64,000 nt of DNA from JAPPOI01 sp028818055. GTDB lineage: Bacteria; Pseudomonadota; Alphaproteobacteria; Rhodobacterales; Rhodobacteraceae. The notes beneath the pieces were generated by a model. That model was not told the origin of the DNA and made no database searches. It saw only the letters and a program-made list of their open reading frames with translations. This document shows positions 43,943 through 52,289 of this stretch, piece after piece. The stretch is taken from positions 2,294,001-2,358,000 of the forward strand of contig OZ253954.1 of the NCBI GenBank assembly GCA_965267405.1. Reading direction: 5' to 3'. The translations under genes were made by a program, and so were the position numbers. Each line of letters begins with the position of its first letter. Position 1 is the first letter of the stretch.

Positions 43943-45124
43943 ATGAACAGGCAGAACTACACCTTCACCTCTGAGAGCGTTTCAGAGGGACACCCCGACA
44001 AAGTATGCGATCGGATTTCGGACGCCGTCCTTGATGCGTTTCTAACAGAAGAGCCAGAGGCACGCGTAGCGGCCGAAACCTTTGCTACAACCAATCGGGT
44101 TGTCATCGGTGGTGAAGTCGGCCTGTCCACGCCAGAGAAGCTGGACGATTTCATGGGGCGCGTTGAAGGCATCGCCCGCGACTGCATTCGCGATATCGGC
44201 TACGAACAAGACAAGTTCCATCACGCGACATGTGAAATCACGAACCTTTTGCACCGTCAGTCGGCACACATCGCTCAAGGCGTGGACGCCAGCGAAGACA
44301 AAGACGAAGGAGCAGGCGACCAGGGCATCATGTTCGGCTATGCCGTTCAGGAAACCCCGGAATTGATGCCTGCTCCAATTCATTACTCACATGCGATTCT
44401 GAAGCGACTGGCAGAAGTCCGGAAGTCCGGCGCGGAACCAACGCTCGGGCCCGACGCCAAGTCACAGCTTTCCGTTCGTTATGAAGATGGCAAGCCGGTC
44501 GAAGTGACGTCGATTGTTCTTTCGACCCAGCATCTTGACGAAGCGATGACTTCGGATGACGTCCGTGCCGTGGTTGAGCCCTATATCCGTGAAGTGCTGC
44601 CAAGCGCCTGGGTCAGTGACGCAACCGAATGGCACGTTAATCCAACCGGCAAGTTCGTCATTGGTGGACCGGACGGTGATGCCGGCCTGACCGGTCGTAA
44701 AATCATTGTCGATACATATGGCGGTGCCGCACCGCATGGTGGTGGTGCGTTCTCGGGCAAAGACCCGACGAAAGTTGACCGTTCGGCCGCATATGCCGCG
44801 CGTTATCTCGCAAAGAACGTGGTCGCCGCCGGAATGGCCGAAAAGTGCCTGATCCAGCTAAGCTATGCGATCGGTGTCTCGAAGCCGTTGTCTGTTTATG
44901 CGGATACGTTTGGCACCGGTGACGTTGCTCCAGCCGACATCGAGCGCGCTGTTCAGGAAACGATGAACCTGACGCCCCGGGGTATTCGCGAACATCTCGA
45001 GCTGAACAAGCCGATCTATCAGCGAACGGCAGCCTATGGCCACTTCGGCCGTGCGCCCGAAGCCGACGGCGGGTTCTCGTGGGAGAAAACCGACCTTGTC
45101 GATGCTCTGAAAGCGGCCGTGTAA
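43943..45124 (+). CDS. metK: S-adenosylmethionine synthetase
   Basis: The protein has 393 residues. FTSESVSEGHPDKVCDRISDAVLD opens the ATP site. GAGDQGIMFGYA and GGGAFSGKDPTKVDRSAAYAARY are the two family signatures. It makes SAM from methionine and ATP. ATG 43943 follows GGAG by 8 bases, the same GGAG that pairs in the riboswitch; earlier in-frame starts (43919, 43925) lie inside the riboswitch. A GC-rich hairpin follows the stop. Confidence 0.97.
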   Translation: MNRQNYTFTSESVSEGHPDKVCDRISDAVLDAFLTEEPEARVAAETFATTNRVVIGGEVGLSTPEKLDDFMGRVEGIARDCIRDIGYEQDKFHHATCEITNLLHRQSAHIAQGVDASEDKDEGAGDQGIMFGYAVQETPELMPAPIHYSHAILKRLAEVRKSGAEPTLGPDAKSQLSVRYEDGKPVEVTSIVLSTQHLDEAMTSDDVRAVVEPYIREVLPSAWVSDATEWHVNPTGKFVIGGPDGDAGLTGRKIIVDTYGGAAPHGGGAFSGKDPTKVDRSAAYAARYLAKNVVAAGMAEKCLIQLSYAIGVSKPLSVYADTFGTGDVAPADIERAVQETMNLTPRGIREHLELNKPIYQRTAAYGHFGRAPEADGGFSWEKTDLVDALKAAV

Positions 45125-45147
45125 AACAGCATCTTTCATTTTACTTT

Positions 45148-45166
45148 CGGCGGGGGTTTCCCGCCG
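45148..45166 (+). terminator. Hairpin after metK
   Basis: CGGCGGG (45148-45154) and CCCGCCG (45160-45166) form a perfect 7-bp stem with loop GGTTT, 23 bases after the metK stop. It lacks a following T-run, so it may be a weak intrinsic terminator or an RNA-stabilising end. Confidence 0.6.
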
Positions 45167-45266
45167 ATCGCTGTGCGGTAGTTCAGCAATGAAGGATTAT
45201 CGCTGCGGTTGTCGTCAGCACCAGCCAAGACTAAGCTACGACAAAGCAATGACGAGCGGTATTTGA

Positions 45267-45884
45267 ATGAAGTTCACGGTTGCCATCGACGGTCCGGCGG
45301 CGGCGGGCAAGGGGACCATTTCCAAAGCTATTGCCGAAGAATTCGGGTTCCAGCATTTGGATACTGGGCTGCTTTACCGTGCTGTCGGTCGCCGCGCACT
45401 TGATGGCGTCCCTGCCGACATCGCGGCTGCCACGCTCAGGCTTCGGGATATCGCTCGGACCGATTTGCGCACGCCTGAGGTGGCCGAAGCCGCGTCCAAG
45501 GCTGCCGCAAATCCGGCTGTGCGCTCGGCGCTCGTTTCATTCCAAGTAGATTTTGCCCGACGCGAAGGCGGAGCGGTTCTGGACGGACGGGATATTGGAA
45601 CCGTCATCTGTCCTAATGCCGAGGTGAAACTGTTTGTTACAGCCAGTGCCGAGGCGCGGGCGCATCGCCGCTGGCTGGAATTGAAAGAGGCTGGTCTCGA
45701 CATCTCGGAAGCGGAGGTTCTGGAAAACGTCCGCACCCGCGACCAACGTGACGCTGAAAGGGACGCGGCGCCAATGGTCGCTGCCGAAGATGCGGTCTTG
45801 CTTGACACTTCAACAATGGATGTCAAAACCGCCACCGAAGCAGCATTTGAGGTCGTTCGCGTCGGATTGGCAAAGCGGCAATAG
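45267..45884 (+). CDS. cmk: Cytidylate kinase
   Basis: The protein has 205 residues. It begins FTVAIDGPAAAGKGTISKAIAEEFG, the P-loop of CMP kinases. LDTGLLYRAVG and LDGRDIGTVICPNAEVKLFVTA follow, then RDQRDAERDAAPM in the lid region. It phosphorylates CMP and dCMP. In many proteobacteria cmk directly precedes rpsA; here three other genes lie between them. Confidence 0.95.
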   Translation: MKFTVAIDGPAAAGKGTISKAIAEEFGFQHLDTGLLYRAVGRRALDGVPADIAAATLRLRDIARTDLRTPEVAEAASKAAANPAVRSALVSFQVDFARREGGAVLDGRDIGTVICPNAEVKLFVTASAEARAHRRWLELKEAGLDISEAEVLENVRTRDQRDAERDAAPMVAAEDAVLLDTSTMDVKTATEAAFEVVRVGLAKRQ

Positions 45885-45962
45885 ATTGCGCCACCTTGCA
45901 AACACTAGCGATGCAGAAAAGGGTGCCTCGGGCTCCGCTCAACGGAAGAAAGAAAAACCGCC

Positions 45963-46784
45963 ATGGTCATAGACAAATTCAGAACATGGAACCGTCGCCG
46001 AATTCAGCGGTACAGGCTGACAAAACCTGTCCAAGACACGCCCTACGGTTTCAAGTTTTCCGGTCTTCCAAGCATGCTCGATGGCACCTACGAAGCTGAC
46101 GAATTTGCGACGATCAATCGCCTTTTCAAACACGTCGACATCTTCGTTGAGGCTGGCGCACACTACGGGTTTTACGTCTGCGCTGCCCAAAAGCAGAATG
46201 TTTCGGTTTTGGCGTTCGAACCTGTTGCTGCCAACGTCGCAATGATCTCGAAAAACCTTGCGGCAAACGGATGGGGCGAAGACGTTGTCATCCTTCCTGT
46301 CGCCACCGGATATGATCGTGGGTTTTTCAACATCCGTGGTGGTGGCTCTGGCGGGACACTGGCTGAAGGGTATTCGAGCGCGCCCGAGTCCCAGCTTCAA
46401 ATGGTTCCTGTCGTCAGATTGGACGACGTGGTTCACCTCCACGGACGCAAAGCGCTGATATTGATGGATGTCGAGGGGTTCGAACTGAACACCTTGCGCG
46501 GGGCCGAGCGTTTGATTGCGTCGGATCCCAAGCCAATTTTCGTCGTTGAGGTCTTTTTGGAAGAGATCGGAACGGCAGAACGCGCGTTCCGCGAAGACTA
46601 TCTCAAGGTCTTCGATATGATGACCAGCGCAGGCTATCAGGTCTATCATTTCGAAGACGGTATCGAGCTTATGGATGTCGAGGAAATTCGAGCAAAGTTC
46701 GAAGCCCGTGATCCATCGACGCCAAGCGGCAATTTCGTTTTCGCCGCGCCGGAAGACGCCGCGCTTCTGACACAGGAAAGCTGA
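45963..46784 (+). CDS. FkbM-family methyltransferase
   Basis: The protein has 273 residues. The SAM-binding core shows FVEAGAHYGFYVCAAQ, LAFEPVAANVAMISKNLAANG and ILMDVEGFELNTLRGAERLI, the FkbM pattern. Such enzymes O-methylate sugars or other small hydroxyl groups and often sit in polysaccharide loci. The first glycine-rich motif reads EAGAHYGFY rather than the commoner DxGANxGxY. It is inserted between cmk and rpsA, and the acceptor is not known. Confidence 0.88.
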   Translation: MVIDKFRTWNRRRIQRYRLTKPVQDTPYGFKFSGLPSMLDGTYEADEFATINRLFKHVDIFVEAGAHYGFYVCAAQKQNVSVLAFEPVAANVAMISKNLAANGWGEDVVILPVATGYDRGFFNIRGGGSGGTLAEGYSSAPESQLQMVPVVRLDDVVHLHGRKALILMDVEGFELNTLRGAERLIASDPKPIFVVEVFLEEIGTAERAFREDYLKVFDMMTSAGYQVYHFEDGIELMDVEEIRAKFEARDPSTPSGNFVFAAPEDAALLTQES

Positions 46785-46810
46785 TTTCCAAGAATTTGTG
46801 GAAAGAACTC

Positions 46811-47809
46811 ATGATGAAAACATCACGCCTTGGGCTTGAAGGTCCGGAAGTAAGTCAATTTGGCATCGGAGCAATGTCGTTCGCAGGCATTTATGGCTCG
46901 GCGACCGAAGACGAGAGCTTCGCAATTCTTGATGCTGCGCGCAGCGCAGGCGTCAGCCACATTGATACGGCCGCAGCCTATGGTGACGGGCGTTCGGAAG
47001 AGATCATCGGCAAATGGCTCGCCGCAAATCCCGGTGCTCGGGATGAAACCACCATCGCCACGAAGGCTGCGTTTCGTACCTTGGACGGCAAACGGATGTT
47101 GTCGAACGACCCGGTCTGGATGGAAGAGATGCTGGATCGCAGCCTCGACCTTCTTGGCGTCGAAGCAGTTGATATTTTCTATGCGCACCGGATCGAACCT
47201 GGCCGAAACCCCGAAGAAGTCGCCGGTGAGATGGGTCGACTGGTCGAAAAGGGTAAGACCAAATCGATTGCATTTTCCGAGATTGCGCCATCGACGTTGC
47301 GCCGTGCTGCATCCGAGTTCCCGATTGCGGCGGTTCAATCCGAGTATTCGCTTCAGACACGCGCTCCCGAACTGGGTCTTGTCCAAGCATGCGCCGAAGT
47401 CGGCGCTGCTTTGGTCGCTTTCTGCCCTGTGGGGCGGGGGCTTTTGACGGACACCCCTCCGAGCGTTGCCAAGATTGATGGAAGCAATTTCCTCAAGACC
47501 AACCCACGTTTCATCGAACCGAATTTTTCAACCAACCTCGCGCTGACAGAACCATTTCGGGCACTGGCCGCCGAAATGGGCGTGCCTGCAGCGGGCCTTG
47601 CGATCGCATGGGTCGTCGCGCAGGGCGATCATGTTATCCCCATTCCGGGCACCAAATCCGTGTCACATCTGAAGGAACTTCTGGCTGGAATGGCCTTGGA
47701 TCTGTCCGAGGATGATTTGTCCAAGATCGAAGCGGTCTTGCCCGTTGGGTGGTGCCACGGAGATCGGTACAACGAAGCGCAATGGCAGGGACCAGAGCGG
47801 TACAGCTAG
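46811..47809 (+). CDS. Aldo/keto reductase
   Basis: The protein has 332 residues. The catalytic residues stand in HIDTAAAYGDGRSEEIIG (Asp and Tyr), IATKAAF (Lys) and IFYAHRIEP (His). The C-terminal IPIPGTKSVSHLKELLAG is the NADPH-phosphate site. It belongs to the AKR13/YajO-like group acting on small aldehydes. ATG 46811 or 46814 follows GGAAAG; TTG 46796 is less likely. It probably forms a short run with the FkbM gene 26 bases before it. Confidence 0.9.
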   Translation: MMKTSRLGLEGPEVSQFGIGAMSFAGIYGSATEDESFAILDAARSAGVSHIDTAAAYGDGRSEEIIGKWLAANPGARDETTIATKAAFRTLDGKRMLSNDPVWMEEMLDRSLDLLGVEAVDIFYAHRIEPGRNPEEVAGEMGRLVEKGKTKSIAFSEIAPSTLRRAASEFPIAAVQSEYSLQTRAPELGLVQACAEVGAALVAFCPVGRGLLTDTPPSVAKIDGSNFLKTNPRFIEPNFSTNLALTEPFRALAAEMGVPAAGLAIAWVVAQGDHVIPIPGTKSVSHLKELLAGMALDLSEDDLSKIEAVLPVGWCHGDRYNEAQWQGPERYS

Positions 47810-47850
47810 CGGATTTCCTCAAGGAATGGACTAACTTACCTTGTTCGGGC

Positions 47851-47864
47851 TTGATCTAGCGCAA
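47851..47864. promoter_or_regulatory. Candidate FnrL/FixK box
   Basis: TTGATCTAGCGCAA fits the TTGA-N6-GCAA form used by FixK/FnrL-type regulators in alphaproteobacteria. It lies about 54 bases before the ATG of a universal stress protein gene, a class often induced under low oxygen in this group. Confidence 0.5.
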
Positions 47865-47917
47865 TTCGCGGCTGGCTAAATCGTGCGAGCTTCTCCACGT
47901 GTGAGGAGGAGCTCCAA

Positions 47918-48331
47918 ATGTTTTCCAGAATTATGATCCCCGTCGATCTGAAACACACGCATCAGTTGGGCAAAGCACTGAGTGTGTCGGCGGAAATGGC
48001 CCGAAATTATGGGTCTGAGCTGCATCTTGTTGGCGTCACGATGTCTGCTCCAACCGAGATTGCGCCTACGCCAGAAGCGTTTGCCGAAAAGCTTGGTGAG
48101 TTCGCGGCACGATGCGCCACCGAGCTTGGCGTTGCATTCCATCACCATGCGGAAATCAGCAATGATATGCGCATAGATCTTGATGAGGTGCTTGAGAACG
48201 CCGCTGAAAAATTTGGCGCTGATTTGATTGTTATGGCAAGCCACGTGCCAGGTCTTGCCGAGCATGTATTCGCGTCGAATGCGGGATACTTGGCGTCTCA
48301 CGCCAGTATGTCGGTCATGGTTGTTCGTTAA
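47918..48331 (+). CDS. Universal stress protein (UspA family)
   Basis: The protein has 137 residues and a single Usp domain. It begins FSRIMIPVDLKHTHQLGKALSVSAEMA and ends ADLIVMASHVPGLAEHVFASNAGYLASHASMSVMVVR. The usual ATP-binding GSxG loop before the last strand is only partly kept (FASNAG), so nucleotide binding is uncertain. GTGAGGAGGAGC lies before the ATG, a strong ribosome site. A candidate FnrL box upstream suggests oxygen control. Confidence 0.9.
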   Translation: MFSRIMIPVDLKHTHQLGKALSVSAEMARNYGSELHLVGVTMSAPTEIAPTPEAFAEKLGEFAARCATELGVAFHHHAEISNDMRIDLDEVLENAAEKFGADLIVMASHVPGLAEHVFASNAGYLASHASMSVMVVR

Positions 48332-48501
48332 GGCTGGATTTGACCAGTGGCATATGTGCCGAATGCCAGTCATCCGGCGCCAGATAAGGCTGTGCCGAAT
48401 ACCGCGACGAAAGGTGTTGCAAGAAACGAGTCTCTTGCCAAAACAAAACTTTCCAAGTAATACGCGCGCGTCGAAGCGGCGGGACAGTCGTAAAGCGAGC
48501 A

Positions 48502-48531
48502 GGGTCGGTGAAGAACCGACCCTTCTTCTTT
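48502..48531 (+). terminator. Strong hairpin with T-rich tail before rpsA
   Basis: GGGTCGGT (48502-48509) and ACCGACCC (48515-48522) make a perfect 8-bp stem with a 5-base loop, then TTCTTCTTTG. It is either an intrinsic terminator for the upstream stress-protein transcript or an attenuator within the rpsA leader. Confidence 0.6.
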
Positions 48532-48536
48532 GCAAA

Positions 48537-48589
48537 CTGGGCCGTCATGGGACCAACCGAAAGACCGGCGGAGACAACCGCTCGGCCAG
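48537..48589 (+). promoter_or_regulatory. Folded rpsA leader element
   Basis: CTGGGCCG (48537-48544) can pair, with one bulge, to CGGCCAG (48583-48589), enclosing a GCGG/CCGC hairpin (48568-48571, 48578-48581). It lies 30-80 bases before the rpsA ATG. It is a candidate site for feedback control by S1 itself; no match to a named motif is claimed. Confidence 0.4.
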
Positions 48590-48618
48590 TGAAACCAAAG
48601 ATAGGAAATGAAAGCCGC

Positions 48619-50295
48619 ATGGCGAACGCAACCATGGAGGAATTCGAAGCCCTCCTGAATGAAAGCTTCGAGATTGACACGCCCGACGAAGGGTCTGTTG
48701 TCAAAGGCAAAGTCATCGCAATTGAAGCGGGACAAGCCATCATCGACGTAGGCTACAAAATGGAAGGCCGCGTTGAACTGAAAGAATTCGCAAATCCTGG
48801 CGAAGCTCCTGAAATCGCAGTTGGCGACGAAGTTGAGGTTTACCTCGACCGCGTTGAAAACGCGCGTGGCGAAGCGGTTATCAGCCGCGACAAGGCCCGC
48901 CGCGAAGCTGCTTGGGATCGTCTGGAAAAAGCATATGCCGACGACGCACGCGTCGACGGTGCAATCATCGGTCGCGTGAAGGGCGGCTTCACTGTCGATC
49001 TCGGCGGTGCAATTGCCTTCCTTCCGGGCTCTCAGGTCGACGTACGCCCTGTACGCGACGCTGGCCCACTGATGGGAATGAAGCAGCCGTTCCAAATCCT
49101 CAAGATGGATCGTCGCCGCGGCAACATCGTTGTCTCGCGTCGTGCCATCCTTGAAGAAAGCCGCGCCGAACAGCGCGCCGAAGTGATTGCAAACATCACT
49201 GAAGGCGACGCAGTTGACGGTGTCGTCAAGAACATCACCGAATACGGTGCGTTCGTTGACCTTGGCGGTGTTGACGGTCTTCTGCACGTCACAGACATGG
49301 CTTGGCGTCGTGTGAACCATCCGTCCGAGATCGTTTCGATCGGTGAGACGGTTAAGGTTCAGGTCGTTAAGATCAACAAAGACACACACCGCATCAGCCT
49401 CGGCATGAAGCAACTCATGGAAGATCCATGGGATGCCGTCGAAGCCAAGTACACGCTCGAGTCGGTTCACCAGGGCCGCGTCACAAACATCACCGACTAC
49501 GGTGCGTTTGTTGAGCTTGAACCAGGTGTTGAAGGCCTGGTGCACGTTTCCGAAATGTCGTGGACAAAGAAGAACGTTCATCCGGGCAAGATCGTTTCGA
49601 CCTCTCAGGAAGTCGAAGTCATGGTTCTCGAAATCGACAGCGCCAAGCGCCGTGTTTCGCTGGGTCTCAAGCAGACAATGCGCAACCCATGGGAAGTCTT
49701 CGCAGAAGCACACCCTGTTGGCAGCCAGGTCGAAGGCGAAGTCAAGAACATCACCGAGTTTGGTCTGTTCGTTGGCCTCGACAACGACATCGACGGCATG
49801 GTTCACCTCTCCGACCTCAGCTGGGAACAGCGCGGCGAAGATGCGATCCAGGATTACCGCAAGGGCGACGTCGTTCAGGCTTCGGTCACCGAGATCGATG
49901 TCGAGAAAGAGCGTATCAGCCTGTCCATCAAAGCCATGGACGACAGCTTCTCAGGCGTCGTTGACGGCGTGAAGCGCGGCTCGATCATCACTGTCGAAGT
50001 TACAGCGATCGAAGACGGCGGTATCGAAGTCGAATACGAAGGCATGAAGTCGTTCATCCGTCGTTCGGACCTCAGCCGTGATCGTGCTGAGCAGCGTCCG
50101 GACCGCTTCGGTGTTGGCGACAAAGTCGACGTTCGCGTCACCAACGTTGACGCCAAGTCGCGCCGTCTCGGTCTGTCGATCAAGGCTCGCGAGATTGCAG
50201 AAGAGAAGGAAGCCGTCGAACATTATGGTTCTTCCGACTCCGGTGCATCGCTGGGAGATATCCTTGGCGCAGCGCTGAACAAAGACGACGAATAA
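48619..50295 (+). CDS. rpsA: 30S ribosomal protein S1
   Basis: The protein has 558 residues with six S1 RNA-binding domains, starting at about 30, 115, 200, 285, 372 and 460. The repeated pattern is GxVxNITxYGAFVDLGGVDGLLHVTDMAW. It binds mRNA and helps it onto the 30S subunit. ATG 48619 (MANATMEEFEALLNESF) is preferred over 48508, and AGGAAATGAAAG lies upstream. A clear terminator follows. The leader carries two hairpins that may regulate it. Confidence 0.97.
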   Translation: MANATMEEFEALLNESFEIDTPDEGSVVKGKVIAIEAGQAIIDVGYKMEGRVELKEFANPGEAPEIAVGDEVEVYLDRVENARGEAVISRDKARREAAWDRLEKAYADDARVDGAIIGRVKGGFTVDLGGAIAFLPGSQVDVRPVRDAGPLMGMKQPFQILKMDRRRGNIVVSRRAILEESRAEQRAEVIANITEGDAVDGVVKNITEYGAFVDLGGVDGLLHVTDMAWRRVNHPSEIVSIGETVKVQVVKINKDTHRISLGMKQLMEDPWDAVEAKYTLESVHQGRVTNITDYGAFVELEPGVEGLVHVSEMSWTKKNVHPGKIVSTSQEVEVMVLEIDSAKRRVSLGLKQTMRNPWEVFAEAHPVGSQVEGEVKNITEFGLFVGLDNDIDGMVHLSDLSWEQRGEDAIQDYRKGDVVQASVTEIDVEKERISLSIKAMDDSFSGVVDGVKRGSIITVEVTAIEDGGIEVEYEGMKSFIRRSDLSRDRAEQRPDRFGVGDKVDVRVTNVDAKSRRLGLSIKAREIAEEKEAVEHYGSSDSGASLGDILGAALNKDDE

Positions 50296-50316
50296 GTCAG
50301 TCTTTCAGAAGATTAG

Positions 50317-50349
50317 AAAGCCCCGCCGGTTTTGGCGGGGCTTTTTTTG
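50317..50349 (+). terminator. Intrinsic terminator after rpsA
   Basis: GCCCCGCC (50320-50327) and GGCGGGGC (50334-50341) form a perfect stem with loop GGTTTT, followed by seven Ts and preceded by AAA. This is a textbook rho-independent terminator 25 bases after the rpsA stop. Confidence 0.93.
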
Positions 50350-50470
50350 TTCAGCGGATGTCGGGTGGGGCAACCGCGAATGGCGGGTTTAGACAAATGC
50401 CCAAAATGGGAACTCATCCACAGCCCGGTGGACATGTCTCGACAAACTGCCGAAGCTATAATTTCTGAAA

Positions 50471-51025
50471 ATGACAATTGTGGGGGGTGAGTTTGTGGGA
50501 CAAGTCGAGACATTTGAAGGCGGCTGCACCTGCGGTCACGTACGTTATCAAGTAAATTCCAAACCGATGATCGTCCATTGCTGCCATTGCAGTTGGTGTC
50601 AGCGACAAACCGGAAGCGCATTTGCAATAAATGCATTGATTGAAGCAGATCGTGTGAAGCTCACTTCTGGAGAGATCGAAGAAGTCACGGTGCCTTCTCC
50701 AAGCGGTAAGGGGCAAACCATAGCTCGCTGCCCGATCTGCCGGGTTGCAGTTTGGAGCAACTACTACATGGGCGGGCTGAAAGATCGCATCAGGTTCCTA
50801 CGGGTTGGATCACTGGACCGCCCGAATTTGATGCCACCTGACGTGCATATCTTCACGTCCACAAAGCAAGATTGGGTTATTCTGCCGCCCGGGGATATGT
50901 CCGCGGAAGTATTCTACGACGTGGATGAAACTTGGTCACCAGAAAGCCTTACGCGTTTAGATGCGTTGGATGCGGCAGCTGGGATTGAAAAGCCTTGGCG
51001 CTACCTAAGGCGGACCGCCGAATAG
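50471..51025 (+). CDS. GFA-family (glutathione-dependent formaldehyde-activating-like) protein
   Basis: The protein has up to 184 residues. Zinc-binding cysteines lie in GGCTCGHVRYQV, HCCHCSWCQRQTGSAF and RCPICR, matching the GFA/CENP-V fold. The name is historical and most members have unknown roles. ATG 50471 has no clear ribosome site, whereas GTG 50495 is preceded by GGGGGGTGAG, so the shorter form (176 residues) may be the real one. It stands alone between rpsA and ihfB. Confidence 0.85.
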   Translation: MTIVGGEFVGQVETFEGGCTCGHVRYQVNSKPMIVHCCHCSWCQRQTGSAFAINALIEADRVKLTSGEIEEVTVPSPSGKGQTIARCPICRVAVWSNYYMGGLKDRIRFLRVGSLDRPNLMPPDVHIFTSTKQDWVILPPGDMSAEVFYDVDETWSPESLTRLDALDAAAGIEKPWRYLRRTAE

Positions 51026-51076
51026 GGTTATTACGGTCGGCGCCTTCGCGGCGACTCTGTCAGAGGACAAAAATCC

Positions 51077-51298
51077 CTAGAGCTTTGCATGGGGAACCAT
51101 TCTCGTGCTGCACCCTAAATTGACTTCAAGAGTAGCCGATACCGTGCCCACGCGTGACGCTGCGCGGTGCAAAACAGCGGCAATCGCCTTGAACCGGGCG
51201 AATGGCACAAGGCCGTGCTCTTCGTAGAAAGCGTCGATGTCGTCTGGATTGCTGGATTGCGGCAACCCACTTGCCGCAAGAATGTGCGTCGGGTCCAT
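51077..51298 (-). CDS. Small hypothetical protein
   Basis: The protein would have 73 residues. The part ILAASGLPQSSNPDDIDAFYEEHGLVPFARFKAIAAVL reads like real protein, with normal composition and predicted helices, but I cannot name a family. The last 25 residues look less protein-like. No strong ribosome site precedes the ATG. It may be a short gene or a decayed remnant. Confidence 0.4.
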   Translation of the reverse strand: MDPTHILAASGLPQSSNPDDIDAFYEEHGLVPFARFKAIAAVLHRAASRVGTVSATLEVNLGCSTRMVPHAKL

Positions 51299-51628
51299 GG
51301 CTCGCTTCAGGAATTTTGATAACTGATGAAACTGTCATGCGCCTGTTCGACCTATGCGTGAGACATGCAATCAGATGGCATCCGCGACGAAATCGGCCCG
51401 AATCGCCAGAGCTAAGCCGCACCGCAGCATTGAAAATGCCGAAACAGTTTCGGCGGAAATTCGAGCACGTGGTCGCATTTTTCCACAAAATTCAGCGCCC
51501 TAAGGCAAAGATTCATACAAATCCGACCAAAGGATCTGTTTTTTCTGAGGGGTTTTTTGCCTATAGTCCTTTGAAGGAAAGACAGCATCAAAGCTGCATC
51601 AAAAACCAACAATTACCCGGGGGGTCCC
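51299..51628. other. Gap before ihfB
   Basis: No convincing gene is seen here. The last 110 bases are AT-rich (with TTTTTTCTGAGGGGTTTTTT near 51539-51558) and probably contain the ihfB promoter. CCCGGGGGGT just before 51629 includes the ihfB ribosome site. Confidence 0.5.
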
Positions 51629-51910
51629 ATGATCAGATCTGAACTGGTCCAGAAAATCGCAGATGAAAACCCCCACCTTTACCAACGCGACGTCGAACGC
51701 ATCGTCTCGACTATCTTCGATGAAATCATCGACTCAATGTCGCGTGGTGATCGGGTCGAGCTGCGTGGTTTCGGTGCCTTTTCTGTAAAAAAGCGGGACG
51801 CGCGCGTCGGTCGCAACCCGCGTACAGGTGAAAGCGTACAGGTGGACGAAAAGCATGTGCCGTTCTTCAAGACCGGCAAACTGCTCAGGGATCGCCTGAA
51901 CGGAAAATAG
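51629..51910 (+). CDS. ihfB: Integration host factor beta subunit
   Basis: The protein has 93 residues and is a DNA-bending HU/IHF-family protein. The family signature is in RVELRGFGAFSVKKRDARVGRNPRTGE, including the proline that inserts into DNA. LVQKIADENPHLYQRDVERIV is typical of the beta subunit. It works with IHF-alpha, encoded elsewhere. Its place after rpsA is the widespread arrangement, here separated by the GFA gene. Confidence 0.95.
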   Translation: MIRSELVQKIADENPHLYQRDVERIVSTIFDEIIDSMSRGDRVELRGFGAFSVKKRDARVGRNPRTGESVQVDEKHVPFFKTGKLLRDRLNGK

Positions 51911-51923
51911 GACCGGAGGTCCG

Positions 51924-52268
51924 ATGCGTTACATCCGTTATGCCATTTTGGCTGTGCTTGCGATCGTGATGGTCACAATCGCAATCGCGAACCGTGGACC
52001 TCTTACACTTCGTCTGTTGCCCGAAGAACTTGAGGGGCTGGCCGGGTTCTCGTGGCAGATCACGCTTCCTGCGTTTGTGACATTGCTTCTAGCCGTGATC
52101 TTCGGCGTCGTTCTTGGCTTTGTCTGGGAATGGGTGCGTGAACACAAACATCGCGCCACGGCCGCCTCCGAACGCAAGGCGCGTGAGAAGCTGGAAAGCC
52201 AGCTTGGCCCTCAACGAACGAAAGAAACTGGCGGGGACGACGTTCTCGCACTTCTTGAGGGCAACTGA
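51924..52268 (+). CDS. LapA-family membrane protein (DUF1049)
   Basis: The protein has 114 residues. Two membrane helices (about 4-22 and 47-70) flank ANRGPLTLRLLPEEL, the conserved periplasmic turn of the LapA/YciS family. A charged cytosolic tail follows (REHKHRATAASERKAREKL). In E. coli LapA takes part in lipopolysaccharide assembly control with LapB; the role here is inferred from family. It starts 13 bases after ihfB. Confidence 0.88.
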   Translation: MRYIRYAILAVLAIVMVTIAIANRGPLTLRLLPEELEGLAGFSWQITLPAFVTLLLAVIFGVVLGFVWEWVREHKHRATAASERKAREKLESQLGPQRTKETGGDDVLALLEGN

Positions 52269-52289
52269 ACCTTCCTTTAGACGGTCGGT

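Noticed and set aside
48370..49806. A 478-codon minus-strand open frame
   Set aside because: It is the complement of rpsA, whose biased codon use removes stop codons from the opposite strand.
51202..51642. A 146-codon plus-strand open frame before ihfB
   Set aside because: It has an abnormal composition (rich in Arg, Cys, Trp and His), has no family, runs through the ihfB promoter and overlaps the ihfB start.
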